From Citrus sinensis (Eukaryota; Streptophyta; Magnoliopsida; Sapindales; Rutaceae): DNA of 64,000 nucleotides. Positions 13,517 through 25,421 of the stretch are shown piece after piece. The DNA is taken from contig NC_068558.1 of assembly GCF_022201045.2 (NCBI RefSeq), positions 10,383,501 through 10,447,500 of the forward strand, read 5' to 3'. Each line of letters opens with the position of its first letter. Position 1 is the stretch's first letter. Made by a program: the position numbers and the translations under genes. The notes beneath the pieces were generated by a model that searched no databases, had not been told where the DNA came from, and saw only the letters and a list, made by a program, of their open reading frames with translations.

Positions 13517-14164
13517 CAATGATAAAAATCATGAAACCCTAAAATCCATATTTTTCTTTCTCCTTCTTCCCCAGCCGCCATCTCCACAAAAGCCCAGCTG
13601 CTGTTCATGGTTTCCACGCCGAACAGCTGTCATCAACGTCGGAAAGACGCCAACCAAAACGCTCCTCCAGCTGCCTGTACGCGCGCACCTCCAGCCCACG
13701 TTCGCACCGCTGCTTGGGCACTGCAGCTGCTGCTCGCGCGCTGCGGCTGTTGCTCTCGCGCTACGGCTGTTGCTCTCGCGCTGCAGTTGCTGCGTGTGCA
13801 GTGCCTGGCAGCGTGTGCTGCTGGCCGCTCGCTGCTGCATGCGCTGGTTCGTTGCCGCAGTTTCCAGCAAGTTTATGCAATTTTCCAGTGATTTACAATT
13901 ATCCTAGGCCAATTTTTGGCTTACAAAAAATTCTATAACAGTAAAATAAATCAAGAGGGAAACATGGTGATAAAAAAACCACCCCTCTTGTTATAGATCC
14001 AAACGAAAAATACAGCAGAAAATCAAACCATGAATTAAGACAAACGATAAACATGCTTTATTCATATATTAAACAAATAATATATATCTGAATAAATTGT
14101 GCCACTCTAATACATAAATATCAAGATTAATTTCAAACGAAATTCTTATATTTTAATATGAGAT

Positions 14165-14177
14165 GGCTCTGATACCA
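14165..14177 (-). other. Primer-binding site (initiator tRNA-Met type)
   Basis: On the minus strand TGGTATCAGAGCC lies three bases (AAT) inside the 5' LTR end. It is the usual complement of the 3' end of plant initiator tRNA-Met used to prime Copia reverse transcription. It fixes the element's orientation and the LTR boundary. Confidence 0.9.
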
Positions 14178-14180
14178 ATT

Positions 14181-15720
14181 TGGGGAAAGATCATTTTTTT
14201 CAATTTTTATAAACCTTTTTAAGATCGCTCTCATATAATATATAAGAATTTATAATCTAGAAATCGTACCTTAAAAATCCGATTTAGCTTTTTCCGCTGA
14301 AGTGATTTAGGCTCCCATATCATGATCCGTCACCACCACGTCTGTTAAATCACGATCTGTCACCACCACGCTTGTTAGATCACGAACTGTCACCAATGAT
14401 CTTCCAAGTTATGACTCAGGTTTGATCTGCACTTGACTTGTGGGCGCCTTTATCACTACCAAAGCAACTAGCATGAGAAAATTTTTTTCACAACAGTAAA
14501 GAGAAAAATCTTTTTCTCTGATCTGTATAAAGTGGCTGCTCTCTTTTTCTTTAGAGAAAATAAGCCTTTTTATATCTCCCTTTAGTGAAAACCCTAGGCT
14601 CCAAATAATAAAAAACAAAACTTACGTTACTTGTTTTTTCTATAGGGGACCCATCTTGTAAAATAACATAAGGCCCCTTACACACAAGCTAATTAAATGA
14701 AGCCTCCCACTAAATGATATATTTAGGCTTTTGACCCAAATAACTAGTTATCTTGCTTATTAATCCAATAGTGGTGCAGTCAATTAAATGAGCTAACCCG
14801 GGGATCATTTGGGAACATATAATAGTGCCTATAACAATTAGGCCTGTAATTACAATAGCCTAATTATTTAATTCCAAATCTACTCCACTAAAATATTGGA
14901 ATTGACCTCCATAATTGTATGCTCGAATAATAATTAGTCCCAAGCCACATTGATTTCTTTACTGCACAATCCTTTGTACCACATCATTAATTAAATCGAT
15001 ATCTCAACTGTCCAATCAATTTAATTACATCTTATTCCTTAATACTTACTAGTTTTCTCTAATGATCATTTTCAACATACTAAATATGTTGACACACTCT
15101 TACCAGAGAATTCTATGATCAAGTGCCGAAAACCCATCAAGAGATGTGTTGTACAAATTTTATATTGTTAATCCATAACTCCAATACTCATAATTGCTCC
15201 CACCAAGATATCGGGTAATCTTGACCACAAGTATGTGCCGTGCCCATTGGTAACTCAAATGAAATAACAATTACAATAATGAAATCATAATTAACTCAAG
15301 ATTAAGATTACAGTAAAATCAATGCTTATGAGATTTAATAAGTCTGACAGTTATTACGAAGTTAATTAAATCTCATATGTGATCCAGTTCAATGTAGTCA
15401 TACTACATTAATAAATTCATACATGATTAAGACAAATCATTCAATGAATTCATTACAGTCTATACCTAAATAAAGTGCCCAACTTTATTTATCAACTGCG
15501 AACTAAATTTATTTAATCATAAGATAACTTATATTTATGTCTTCTGTGAATCCATATGGTGATCACATAAATACATATAATATGATTAAATGAACTTTGT
15601 TCAAAATATTAATGCAATTAAGATATTTGAATAAAATACCTCATTAATTTTATTAATCAGAAAAAATGTTTATTATAATTAGATAAACACATATGCTTTT
15701 AAAGAGCATATTTCCCAACA
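14181..15720 (-). repeat. 5' LTR of the large Copia element
   Basis: Exactly 1540 bp, like its partner at 6710-8249. It has a TATAAAAA box at 14574-14567 (minus strand) and the same 30-bp U5 repeats (about 14319-14400). It also serves as the 3' LTR of the truncated copy to its right: 15721 onward is the purine tract and RNase H end of a second internal region. Confidence 0.9.
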
Positions 15721-16155
15721 ATCTCCCACTAGCTCTCAAAGCATATTTGGCATATCACGCATGTCCATGGATTCTAAGTGCAAGTTAAAAGGTTTCCCAG
15801 GTATGGCCTTAGTAAAAGGATCTGCCAAGTTTTGCTGTGACGCAATCTGAACAACCTCCACATCACCTCTCTGCACTATATCCCTTGTAAGATAATACTT
15901 CCTCTCAATATGTTTTTGTTTCTTGTAGTTCCTTGGTTCCTTAGATTGAGCTACCGCACCATTATTATCGCAAAATAGTTTAAGGGGTGCAGTTACAGCA
16001 GGTACCACCTCAAGATCTTGTAGGAACTTGCGGAGCCATACATCTTTTTTTTGCAGCTTCGGATGCAGCCACATATTCAGCTTCAGTTGTGGAGTCTGCG
16101 ATACAAGATTGTTTCACACTCTTCCAACCAATAGCTCCACTTCCCAATGTAAACA
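15721..16155 (-). pseudogene. Truncated Copia copy: RNase H end and polypurine tract only
   Basis: The sequence parallels 8250-8677 of the full element: purine tract, end of pol and RNase H (frame at 16074-15736, with LKLFCDNNGAVAQSKEPRN and KQKHIERKYY). The match stops abruptly at about 16155, in GTAAACA, and unrelated sequence follows. It preserves the C-terminal codons of pol, giving a better view of the natural terminus than the full copy. It shares the 14181-15720 LTR, so the array is internal'-LTR-internal-LTR. Confidence 0.88.
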
Positions 16156-16381
16156 TATATCATCTATTTATAAGTTTTAGCCCAATTGTAAAATATAAAT
16201 TAAAGCATAGACGCCCCCAATTGAATAGAATCCATTAAGCAAATGCCTAATGGAATTGGAATCCATAAACTTTTATTAAAAACAAAAACAAAATAACTAT
16301 CTAAAATTATATTTAGCTTTTCATGATTTAGACATTTAACCTTTTCGCTCAAAGGTTAAAGCCTTCATTTCTACATAAAAC

Positions 16382-18915
16382 TAGAGATGGTCAATGGGTC
16401 GTGCTCGCAAGGTGGTCTATGCTGGCTTGTACTCATACCATGTTGTGCCCACCATTTGTTTCCACGTCGTGCCGTGTTGTGCTTAATTTCTTTTTTTTTT
16501 CCTTTTTTTTCTTAGACCTAGCCCTGCAAATGTGCCATGTCATGGGCCGTGTCTATGAAAAAGGCATGACAAACTTTTGTTTTTAATTTGTAAAGAGTGT
16601 ATGTCAAGCTATTGGTGTAATTTCAAGCTCATCTACTTTTTTTGGGTCCATGTGCCTTTAGTCAAATTTACTAGAATCAAAAGTTTAAAACTCAAATTCA
16701 TATTTGATTATAATAAACTAATAATTAGAGGTGGGCGCGGTTCGGTTCGGTCCGATTTTTTACTAAACTTTTCATAATCGTTCGATTACGATTAATTTAA
16801 AATCATAATCGCGATTAATCAAATTACCGAAATAATCAAATACTCGATTAATTGAAATAATTAGATTCGGTTCAATTATTTCGATTATGGGCCTATTGCG
16901 CATATTTTTTGCTTTTTTAAATTTAAAACCTTAAATTAATAAATCTACTACAAACATAAAAAGTTAACAAACAAAAAATCAAAATATGTCTCAAAGTATT
17001 TTTCTTTTTTTCCCATCATCAATCTCCACCTCTTGCACTTCCTCATCATCATAGCTTTCCATTCTACAGCAACAAATCAACACAACAGCAGCAACAAATA
17101 AAAAATCTTGGGGATTAGAAAATAAAAAATATTATGACATTCCAACACTGGCCTGGCTGATGCATGCAATTAAATTCAAATCATCCTCACCAATTATAAT
17201 CATAAATTCGACCAGAAAATCAAGTGTCATAATCAGTTTCATGAAGTCAATGTTTCAAGCTAAATACAGCATCTCAAGTGAAATCAAAACAACATTTTAT
17301 TACCTCCAATTTTAATCTCGAACAAACTGATAAAAGGAATACAAAGTTTATTCAATAGTATTGTGCATTAACAAAGCATATGGATAAAAGGATTAAGAAA
17401 TGGAGAAGAATTGCTGAGAATGCAAGTCTGGCTAATGGGCATCATTTATAGCATCATATATAATTTATTTATGCAAGTCTGCAAATTCTTATTGACGGGC
17501 CCCTTGGGATCCTCTTGGCTATTTTGGCTATAGCTTTTTTTTATCCTCTTGCATTTACCCCAAATTCGCCCCGCAGCCCATTCCCGAAAACGCCCTGTTG
17601 ACGGGCCCTTGGAGCCAACGAATGAATGGTACGCTATAGCCAAAATAGTTGGGATTAAGATATGCCGGGCTTATCAGATTTAGTAAAAATTCAATGCAAT
17701 TTCTGGGATTCTCACGAATTTATATGGCCCCAATGATAACAAAATATTTTAGCTATAGCTTTTTAAATTCATAAAACCTTGTTCTGCTGAGAGTTATTGG
17801 TGACAGTGGCAGCAGCAGCAGATGACAGCGGCTGCAGCACGTGGTAACAGCGGCGGAGACTCGGCGACGAGCAGCAGCGACGGGCAGCAGCGACAAGCAG
17901 CAGCGACGAGCAGCGGCGGCGACGAGCAACGGGGACGAGATTTCAGCGGCTGAAGGTCACGATTTCGGTTTCAACTAAAGATCAGAACTCAGAAGTGGTC
18001 ACGATTTAGGTTGATGATCAAAACTCAGAAGAAGTGGTCACGATTTAGTTTAGAGTGTTTAGACTTTACTCACTTTAGGGATTCCGGTTGTTATTCGGTT
18101 TATTTGATAATCGGTTCGGTTTTTTTGTTTTTTTTTTTAAACCGAAAACCGAACCGACTGGTTTTATTATTATTACTATATTACTTATTCGGTTTTTTGG
18201 GTGTAAAAAAACCGTAAAAAAACCGAACCGAACCGAATGGTTCGATTCGATTTTTGATTAATCAGTTTTTTTTGCCCACCCCTACTAATAATAGTCAGTG
18301 AATGTAATAGTAACTATTAAGTTGTACCTTACGGTATTAGAATTCTTTTTTAATACTAAACAACAATAACAATAATAATAAATTTTTATTTAGAGTTACC
18401 TTAATTATTTATTTAAACTTACACAGTCATAGATCATAGTTCATAAAAACATTAATACATATATTTTATGAAATCATTATATTTTTAAATGTTATTTATT
18501 AAAATCATGATATCATCTATTCATTTAATAAATTATAAACATAATATTATTAGAGTATAGAGTTTTTTTTAGACTAATAATTAAATGAATATAAAAAACT
18601 TATGTTAATAAAATATAATAAAAGAGTCAATTTTAAGATATATGTAAAATCATAAAAGTTTAAATTTACTTTCAATTAAAAGTAAAATGTATTTATCGCG
18701 GGTCTTTTCACGTGTCGTGCTTTATTCCATCTTTAATCATGTTGTGCTTTTAAGGCCCACGTGCTTAAATTTCTCAACCCTACCCAACCTACGTGCGTGT
18801 CATGCCGTCTCGCTTGCCCCACCAAAACATGCTAATACCTTACCAAGCCATGTTGTACGGACGTGTGTCGTGCTCATGCCGTACCACTTGTTGCCCACCC
18901 CATTGGCCATCTCTA
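16382..18915. mobile_element. Outer non-autonomous hAT-type element, interrupted by a second one
   Basis: The left end reads TAGAGATGGTCAATGGG and the right end is the inverse of TAGAGATGGCCAATGGGG. Flanks CATAAAAC (16374-16381) and GCTAAAAC (18916-18923) match at 6 of 8 positions, consistent with an aged 8-bp hAT target duplication. Subterminal zones at both ends repeat GTCGTGC/GTTGTGC words, typical of hAT subterminal binding repeats. Without the nested insert it is about 970 bp and has no transposase. Confidence 0.7.
16726..18284. mobile_element. Inner non-autonomous hAT element with perfect 8-bp target duplication
   Basis: The element is 1559 bp. Its ends are TAGAGGTGGGC on the left and the inverse of TAGGGGTGGGC on the right. 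CTAATAAT flanks it exactly at 16718-16725 and 18285-18292. Subterminal (A)ACCGAACCGAACC / GGTTCGGTTCGG arrays occur at both ends. No transposase frame is seen. The interior includes a GC-rich stretch of GCAGCAGCGACGAGC-like repeats (about 17805-17940) and an inverted 16-bp pair CTATTTTGGCTATAGC (17519-17534 and 17633-17648). These could be captured host DNA or a still smaller nested element. Confidence 0.87.
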
Positions 18916-18923
18916 GCTAAAAC

Positions 18924-21900
18924 TCAAATACGACATATAGGCATCATCTATTCTTTAGATTTTATATCGGTAAAAATTTTACCCTGTGGGTTCGACTTTC
19001 TAACTACGCCTTAGTCAACCAAACCTATTTTGCACTTCCTGAATCTAGTTAGTTATAATCCCCACACGTGATAGACATTATTATCTGATCATTTGTTTTA
19101 ATGCAAAAGATTTTGCCTATTCAAAGGATGAAGAAACCATTATATATAATAGTGGTAATACATAAAACATGCTTCTCGTAAAATAATTCGACAATATACA
19201 ATGTTCAAAGAGTTTGAAGCTAGGTACATCATTTGATGTATTCACAACAATTGATTAAATGAATATATTTGCTTTCTCTCCTAATTTTCTCTCATACAAC
19301 TAAAGGTTAAAACACTACTTAAGCATGGGAGTGTTTTATTAATTGCTCGTGAACACGACTCAAAATTATGATTAGAAAAGTGATTTCATTAGTGAAGATT
19401 TTAGATTCTAGATAAAAAGCTAGTTAATATACATCGTTTTGATTTTAAAGAAGTGTAAACTTGCTAAGAATGATATATGATTATTAGGGATGGTAAAAAG
19501 ACCCGAACTAAATTTTGGCCTAATTGACCTGACCCTAATTTTTAGGGTTTTGGCCATAATTTGAAAGGCCCAAGGATTGAGGTAGAGTTCAAGGAATCAA
19601 GATCTAATAACATTCGGTTTAGGGCCTTACCAAAAGTCCAAACTTGACCCTTAAATTAATTTTTAAAATAAAAAATATATTACATAAAAGTTGTTAAAAC
19701 ATACATACCACATACATGGTCAAATCATCCATTTGATGTCATATTAATCTATACAAAATAATGTATATTTATTGTCTTAGCTAGATTTTGGTGGGACCAA
19801 ATAATCAAATAAATTAGTTTAGAAGCGATTACTGTTGCCATGCTAAGCTTGAGGTATGCTCTAACAAAATAAGGGAGGATAGCTGGAGGAATCAAATGAT
19901 CGGTGGAGGGAGGTAAAACTAGAATGAGCTCAAAGATGAGACCATTGAGTTTGGGTTGTGTGAACCTACAAAACAGATAGAATTGAGAATAAAGATGGAG
20001 CTCACGAAGGCTAGCGACTGCACTTTGATGCTCAAGTAAGATTTTGGTTAATGAACGATGGCCTCAAGATCAAGAGATCTTAAAACTTTAGTAATGGTGT
20101 TTTTACTCTTAGGAGGAAGAAGATGAGTTCATTCTTTTCTTTTCTTTTTTTGTAATAAAGTGATGTCACTCTTGTTTGGAGCAAATCTTAAACTTTTGTA
20201 CAATGTGCCTAAAGGTCATTTCAATAATTTTGGACTTGTGGCGCTCATATAGGTAAAGAAGCCTCCAAAGAAAAAATATTTGTCCCCTCTTAGATACGAA
20301 CATTTACGTAATTTATTTTGTGGTCCTTTGATGGTGACATTTATGAGCTTGGGAGGTAAGGAAGCCTTCAGCCACCTATTTACCCTTATAGGCGGGCACA
20401 CGGTAGCCTCTTAGTTTTGTGGTCCAATTGCTTTTCAAGGTGTTGCTGAGGGTAACTTATGTGGCGCTCTCTTATTGCTCTACCAAGGAATCATCATTGC
20501 TAGTAGTTCCTCAATCTTAACTAAAAAGGAGATATTTTTGTTTTATAATTTGATGGCATGCGCTGTTCACGTGTGGGCTCTAACGATCAAAATTCATGTT
20601 TTGATTATACCCTTCAATGTCGAGTATTCTTTCCAAACTACCCCTTTTCTTCAGGAAGCTTATCTTTTGGTTCCATGCGAGCTATTCTAATAATCTGGTC
20701 AAACAAACCGATTCTCCTTGTTTAACTTCAATGACCATGTGTCACAACATTATTTATCCACGTTAGCACCCAGATTTCCCTCCAAACAATTATCATTTGC
20801 TCTTAGTTTAAAATAGTGACATGGCAAGACACACAAGACCTAAGTATTTAGAAACCCTGGTGGTTCTCTAAAGACAAGTTTTTAATGCGATGTTTGGGAT
20901 ACGAATGCTTACAGGGGACTTGGGGATTTAAAAGATAAAAGGTGGAGGGTGAACAGCCAAACGGGAGTGTTGTTTAATCGGATGAAACCCAATGTTCGGC
21001 CTGTTACAGAATTGGTAGGGTGGGCCCAATTCAAGGCCTTTTTCGGTCCAAGCCTACCGGACAACAAGTTGGGCTGAAAAAGGGCTAAATAGAAATACAA
21101 CCCACTCTTAGGTCCTATAATTTAAATCAGTAGCGATGATAAATGTTAAATGATGCTTCCAATCTGTTTTAAGTGACGGTACTTCCTTCTCTTTGACTTA
21201 CAATAACATTTTAAGTAAAATGGGTCAGTTTTAAGTGTTTGACATTTGATCCAACAGTATGTTACTAACTATTTTTGCATGTTCTTAAAACGCACATTCA
21301 GTAGGTTAAGGGTCCATTTGATAGTAAACTATTGTGGGCTCTAGAGTTCAATTCAGATTAGAGGATGTTACTGTAATATAGATTTTGAAGAATTAATAAA
21401 TTCTTAAATAAATAATAATAATAATAATAATATGAGTTTTAAGTGTAAAATTTTCATTTTAATCTCTATAAGACTGCAAGTTCTCTCAAAATTTTTAAAT
21501 TTGAGAGAAAAATGTCATTTAAATTATATGATCCCATAAATATTAGTTCTATAATAATTTATAATTTTACCATTATTAATTTATTTTTAACAAATTCTTT
21601 TCTCTTTTCTTTGCTAGAAACAAGCGAGCCTATTTTTTTTTATTGATGTTTAACAGAGTTTGTTTTATTCAAATTTGTATCATTATTTTTTAATAGGAAA
21701 AGAACTTTTACACTATGAAAATAAAATGTTTATATGTTACAACTTATATAATTAAAAGAATCATATAATAAGTTTTTAAATGTTTTAATTGAGCCACCGT
21801 AGAGTTGAACTCTAAACTCCACCTTTGACTTGTTTTGTGGTTTTTAAATTATAATTATTAGAAACTGAAGTTAAAGTTACTAACAAATGAATATTATGAT

Positions 21901-22484
21901 TTATAAATACTACTTATTCAACAGTCCATTGATTGATGTGCGTCGATTTTCTGTTACGATAAATTTGACGAAAAACTTATGGTATTTAAGAATTTAATTA
22001 AAATAAAATTAAGATAATATGTTTCTATAAAATTGGAATAGAAACAATAGATCTTGCCAAGAATGTTGGAGCTATGATTAAGCGAAAATGTAAATCACTT
22101 CTTAATTAAGCATTGAGTACCTTACTCCCTCAACCCTTTTTTTTTTTTCTAAGAGCCAATCTTCATCATGTTTGCTTGATGAATAATTTTATTATTGTTG
22201 TATTTTCTAAGAAAATAAAAGTATATATATATATATTTTACATCATCATTTCAAATAAAAATACGTTCGCCATCAACTTGTCGCCTCTTTTGTATTCATT
22301 TGTTCTTGCACTTGCAGGCCATCAAAAACAAACGTACACAGAAGTCTCCTCAAACCCAAAATTCCTTCAAACAAAATCAAAATTTCCTCACAAAACAAAT
22401 ATGCCTCCCTTCAATTTCAATTCATAGCAAAAACAAACCAATAAACTCTTTGGCTTTGCTTAATTTGCTTTGTTAGTTTACTGA
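18924..22484. other. Intergenic, no gene recognised
   Basis: No supported coding region. At 19492 a sequence beginning TAGGGATGGTAAAAAG resembles a hAT end, but no matching inverted end was found. An (AAT)n microsatellite is near 21413-21431 and a (TA)n run near 22218-22235. The final 150 bp before the AP-3 gene is CA-rich and CT-rich, as is common for plant 5' leaders. Confidence 0.5.
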
Positions 22485-25421
22485 ATGGCGGGCACTTCGA
22501 TAATGGAGACCCTCTTCCAGCGCGATCTCGACGACCTGATAAAGGGCATTCGCCAGCAACAAATCAAAGAATCCCTTTTCATTTCCAAAGCCATCGAAGA
22601 GATTCGCCGGGAGATCAAATCCACTGACCTCCCCACCAAATCCGCTGCCCTTCGAAAGCTCTCCTACCTCTCCTCCCTCCACGGTGCCGACATGTCGTTC
22701 GCTGCCTTCCACGCCGTGGAAGTCATGTCGTCCCCCCAGTTCTTCTACAAGAAAATCGGGTACCACGCCGTCACCCAGTCTTTCAACGACGACACCCCGG
22801 TAATTCTCTTGATCACCAATCAATTGAGGAAAGATCTGAATAGTAGCAATCAGTTTGAAGTCAGTTTAGCTCTTGAATGCTTGTCGAGAATCGGAAATGT
22901 TGATCTTGCTAGAGATTTAACTCCTGAGGTTTTTACTTTGTTGTCCAGTAGTAAGGTTTTTATTAAAAAGAAAGCCATTGCGGTTGTTTTAAGGGTTTTT
23001 GAGAAATACCCAGATGCTGTTAGGGTTTGTTTTAAGCGTTTAGTTGAGAATTTAGAGAGTTCTGAGCCGGTTATTCTTTCTGCAGTTGTGGGTGTGTTTT
23101 GCGAGCTTTGTTTGAAAGACCCCAGATCGTATTTACCATTAGCGCCGGAGTTTTATAAGATTTTGGTTGATTCTAAGAATAATTGGTTGTTGATTAAGGT
23201 GTTGAAGATATTTGCTAAGTTGGCTACTCTAGAGCCTAGGTTGGCTAAGAGGGTTGTTGAGCCAATATGTGAATTTATGAGGAGGACTGAGGCCAAGTCA
23301 TTGCTTTTTGAGTGTATTAGGACTGTGTTGAGTAGCTTGAGTGAGTATGAATCTGCAGTGAAGCTTGCAGTTGTTAAGGTTCGGGAATTTTTGGTTGATG
23401 ATGATCCAAATTTAAAGTATCTTGGGTTGCAAGCACTTTCGATTATTGCACCGAAACACTTGTGGGCGGTGTTGGAGAATAAAGATTTTGTGATTAAGTC
23501 TTTGAGTGATGGGGATTATAATATTAAGCTTGAGTCTTTGCGTCTTTTGATGTCAATGGTGTCTGAGAGTAATGTGGCTGAAATATCCAGGGTTTTAATT
23601 AACTATGCGCTTAAATCTGACCCTGAGTTTTGCAATCAGATTCTTGGTTCGATTTTGTCTACTTGTTGTAGAAATCTATATGAGGTTATTGTTGACTTTG
23701 ATTGGTATGCATCACTTCTTGGGGAAATGGTGAGAATTCCACATTGCCAAAAGGGGGAAGAAATTGAGCATCAGATAATTGATATTGCTATGAGGGTCAA
23801 GGATGTTAGACCAGCACTTGTGCATGTCTGTCGTAATCTTCTTATTGATCCTGCTTTACTTGGTAATCCTTTCTTACATAGGATATTATCTGCTGCTGCT
23901 TGGGTTTCAGGGGAGTATGTTGAGTTTTCAAGGAATCCATTTGAACTGATGGAGGCACTATTACAACCCCGTACTAATCTCTTGCTGCCCTCGATCAGGG
24001 CAGTGTACGTTCAGTCTGTTTTCAAGGTGTTAATCTTTTGTGTGCACTCTTACCTCTTGCACAAGGAAAATATTTCCTCTGTCAATACCGATAATCTTGC
24101 ATCAGAAGTTCCAGAATCAGTCTTCGCAAGGATGAGCTGTGAAAATTCTGATTTAGCAACATCTGAAGCTCCTGCTTCTAGCGAACAGCATGATAGCTTC
24201 AACCCAAGAAATATAAATCAATCATTTGGAGATCTTTCTATTGAAAATGGTGGGGATGCAACTGTTTCTAACAGTCAGGCATCTACATCTGCTTCTCTGG
24301 GAAGGAACAGTTTCACACAAGAATCGATTGTAAACCTGTTTAATATAGTTGAACTAGCTCTGGGTCCACTGTCACGAAGCCATGATGTAGAAATACAAGA
24401 GAGAGCAAGGAATGTACTTGGCTTCACTGATTTGATTAAGCAAGAAATACTGAATCCTGTAGTCCAGGGGGAAGAGAATTTAGCGAGGGCTGAAACAGAA
24501 GCTTCTAGGGTTGTGAAATTGATGTGTGATGCCTTTTCTGAGGAGCTTGGTCCAGTCTCAACAAGTGCACAGGATAGGGTTCCTGTACCAGATGGATTAC
24601 TGCTTAAGGAAAACCTAGCTGACTTGGAAACAATCTGTGGCGACATCCAATTGCCTTTGTCAAGTTCATTTTCTCTCAGCAGTACTCCTCTTGGGGAAGC
24701 TGTTGATATTTCCAGAACTAACCTCCAGAGCAAAGATGAGACCGAACCATCACATGAGTCCACTTCTTTGCTTGCTGAACACCGTAAACGGCATGGCTTA
24801 TATTATCTTGCATCTGAGAAGAGTGAAGTTGCATCAAATGATTATCCTCCTGCCAATGACCCTATGTCACAGGATAAACTCAATGATGATGCTGAAGATC
24901 TACTTAAGCTCACAGAGCAGTCACTTGCCCCAAAGAAAAAGCCAAACCAGGCAAAGCCTAGGCCTGTGGTGCTAAAATTAGATGGAGATGAGATATCTGT
25001 AGCAGCCAAGAAGCCTGAGCTGAAGGATGATTTGCTCTCAGGTGTTGTGCAGGATGTTCTTTTAGGCAATGATGGTGTACCTAGTTCATCAAGAAGTAAC
25101 CGCTCTGAGAATCTATCTGGCAAGAGCAAAGGGAAGGAGAAATTGAATACTGATCTTTCTCTGGAAACAAAAGAAAATGTGCCAGGTGAGAAGATGCCTG
25201 ATCATGTCAACACTAGCTCAAGAAGAAGCAAACACCGTAGTCATGGAAAAGAGAGAAGACAAAAAGGTCAAGGGAAGGATGGTGAAGAGAAAGAAGACAA
25301 TGGTCAGAAAAAAAAGCGGAAGAGTAATCATCACCGTGGTAAGCATAAAGCTCACCAAAGAGCTGATGAGCCCTCAAATGTGGTTGCACAAACACCGGTG
25401 ATTCCTGATTTCCTTTTGTAG
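22485..25421 (+). CDS. AP-3 complex subunit delta, single exon
   Basis: A 978-residue uninterrupted frame starting MAGTSIMETLF, the usual start of plant delta-adaptins. Residues about 20-570 are the HEAT-like adaptin N-terminal solenoid, with conserved words FQRDLDDLIKGIR, AALRKLSYL, KKIGYHAVTQSF and NWLLIKVLKIFAKL. A poorly conserved Ser/Asp/Glu-rich linker follows, then a basic tail from about residue 911 rich in Lys, Arg and His. Known: delta and beta are the large subunits of AP-3, which with mu and sigma sorts cargo from Golgi/endosomes to the vacuole; Arabidopsis AP-3 mutants have abnormal lytic vacuoles. The protein is somewhat longer than Arabidopsis delta (about 870 residues) because of the linker and tail. 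Lack of introns agrees with the plant family. The ATG is preceded by TTTACTGA, and no in-frame upstream ATG is evident. Confidence 0.95.
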   Translation: MAGTSIMETLFQRDLDDLIKGIRQQQIKESLFISKAIEEIRREIKSTDLPTKSAALRKLSYLSSLHGADMSFAAFHAVEVMSSPQFFYKKIGYHAVTQSFNDDTPVILLITNQLRKDLNSSNQFEVSLALECLSRIGNVDLARDLTPEVFTLLSSSKVFIKKKAIAVVLRVFEKYPDAVRVCFKRLVENLESSEPVILSAVVGVFCELCLKDPRSYLPLAPEFYKILVDSKNNWLLIKVLKIFAKLATLEPRLAKRVVEPICEFMRRTEAKSLLFECIRTVLSSLSEYESAVKLAVVKVREFLVDDDPNLKYLGLQALSIIAPKHLWAVLENKDFVIKSLSDGDYNIKLESLRLLMSMVSESNVAEISRVLINYALKSDPEFCNQILGSILSTCCRNLYEVIVDFDWYASLLGEMVRIPHCQKGEEIEHQIIDIAMRVKDVRPALVHVCRNLLIDPALLGNPFLHRILSAAAWVSGEYVEFSRNPFELMEALLQPRTNLLLPSIRAVYVQSVFKVLIFCVHSYLLHKENISSVNTDNLASEVPESVFARMSCENSDLATSEAPASSEQHDSFNPRNINQSFGDLSIENGGDATVSNSQASTSASLGRNSFTQESIVNLFNIVELALGPLSRSHDVEIQERARNVLGFTDLIKQEILNPVVQGEENLARAETEASRVVKLMCDAFSEELGPVSTSAQDRVPVPDGLLLKENLADLETICGDIQLPLSSSFSLSSTPLGEAVDISRTNLQSKDETEPSHESTSLLAEHRKRHGLYYLASEKSEVASNDYPPANDPMSQDKLNDDAEDLLKLTEQSLAPKKKPNQAKPRPVVLKLDGDEISVAAKKPELKDDLLSGVVQDVLLGNDGVPSSSRSNRSENLSGKSKGKEKLNTDLSLETKENVPGEKMPDHVNTSSRRSKHRSHGKERRQKGQGKDGEEKEDNGQKKKRKSNHHRGKHKAHQRADEPSNVVAQTPVIPDFLL

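Larger units (their letters stand above)
6710..15720 (-). mobile_element. Ty1/Copia LTR retrotransposon, complete in outline but degenerate
   Basis: Two direct 1540-bp LTRs (6710-8249 and 14181-15720) enclose a 5931-bp internal region. On the minus strand each LTR starts TGTTGGGAAA and ends TTTCCCCA. The primer-binding site follows the 5' LTR, and a purine tract GTGGGAGAT abuts the 3' LTR. The order gag, protease, integrase, RT, RNase H is that of Copia. The coding part is broken by stops and frameshifts, so the element is not autonomous. The LTRs differ at scattered sites, up to about 7 in the first 90 bp and fewer elsewhere by eye. A large element with 1.5-kb LTRs and a UBN2-type gag would suit an Angela-like lineage; this was not tested. 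The right flank is not a target duplication but internal sequence of a second copy. Confidence 0.93.

Noticed and set aside
13449..13938. Overlapping open frames on both strands in the GC-rich tract (up to 152 residues)
   Set aside because: They lie in the Copia leader, are low-complexity Ala/Cys/Leu/Gln-rich translations of a repeat, and match no family I know. They stay open because of composition.
19492..19660. hAT element starting TAGGGATGGTAAAAAG
   Set aside because: No inverted partner end or flanking duplication could be found in the next 2.5 kb.
24275..24763. 162-residue minus-strand frame and neighbours at 22473-22823 and 24842-25129
   Set aside because: Antisense shadows of the AP-3 delta coding sequence.
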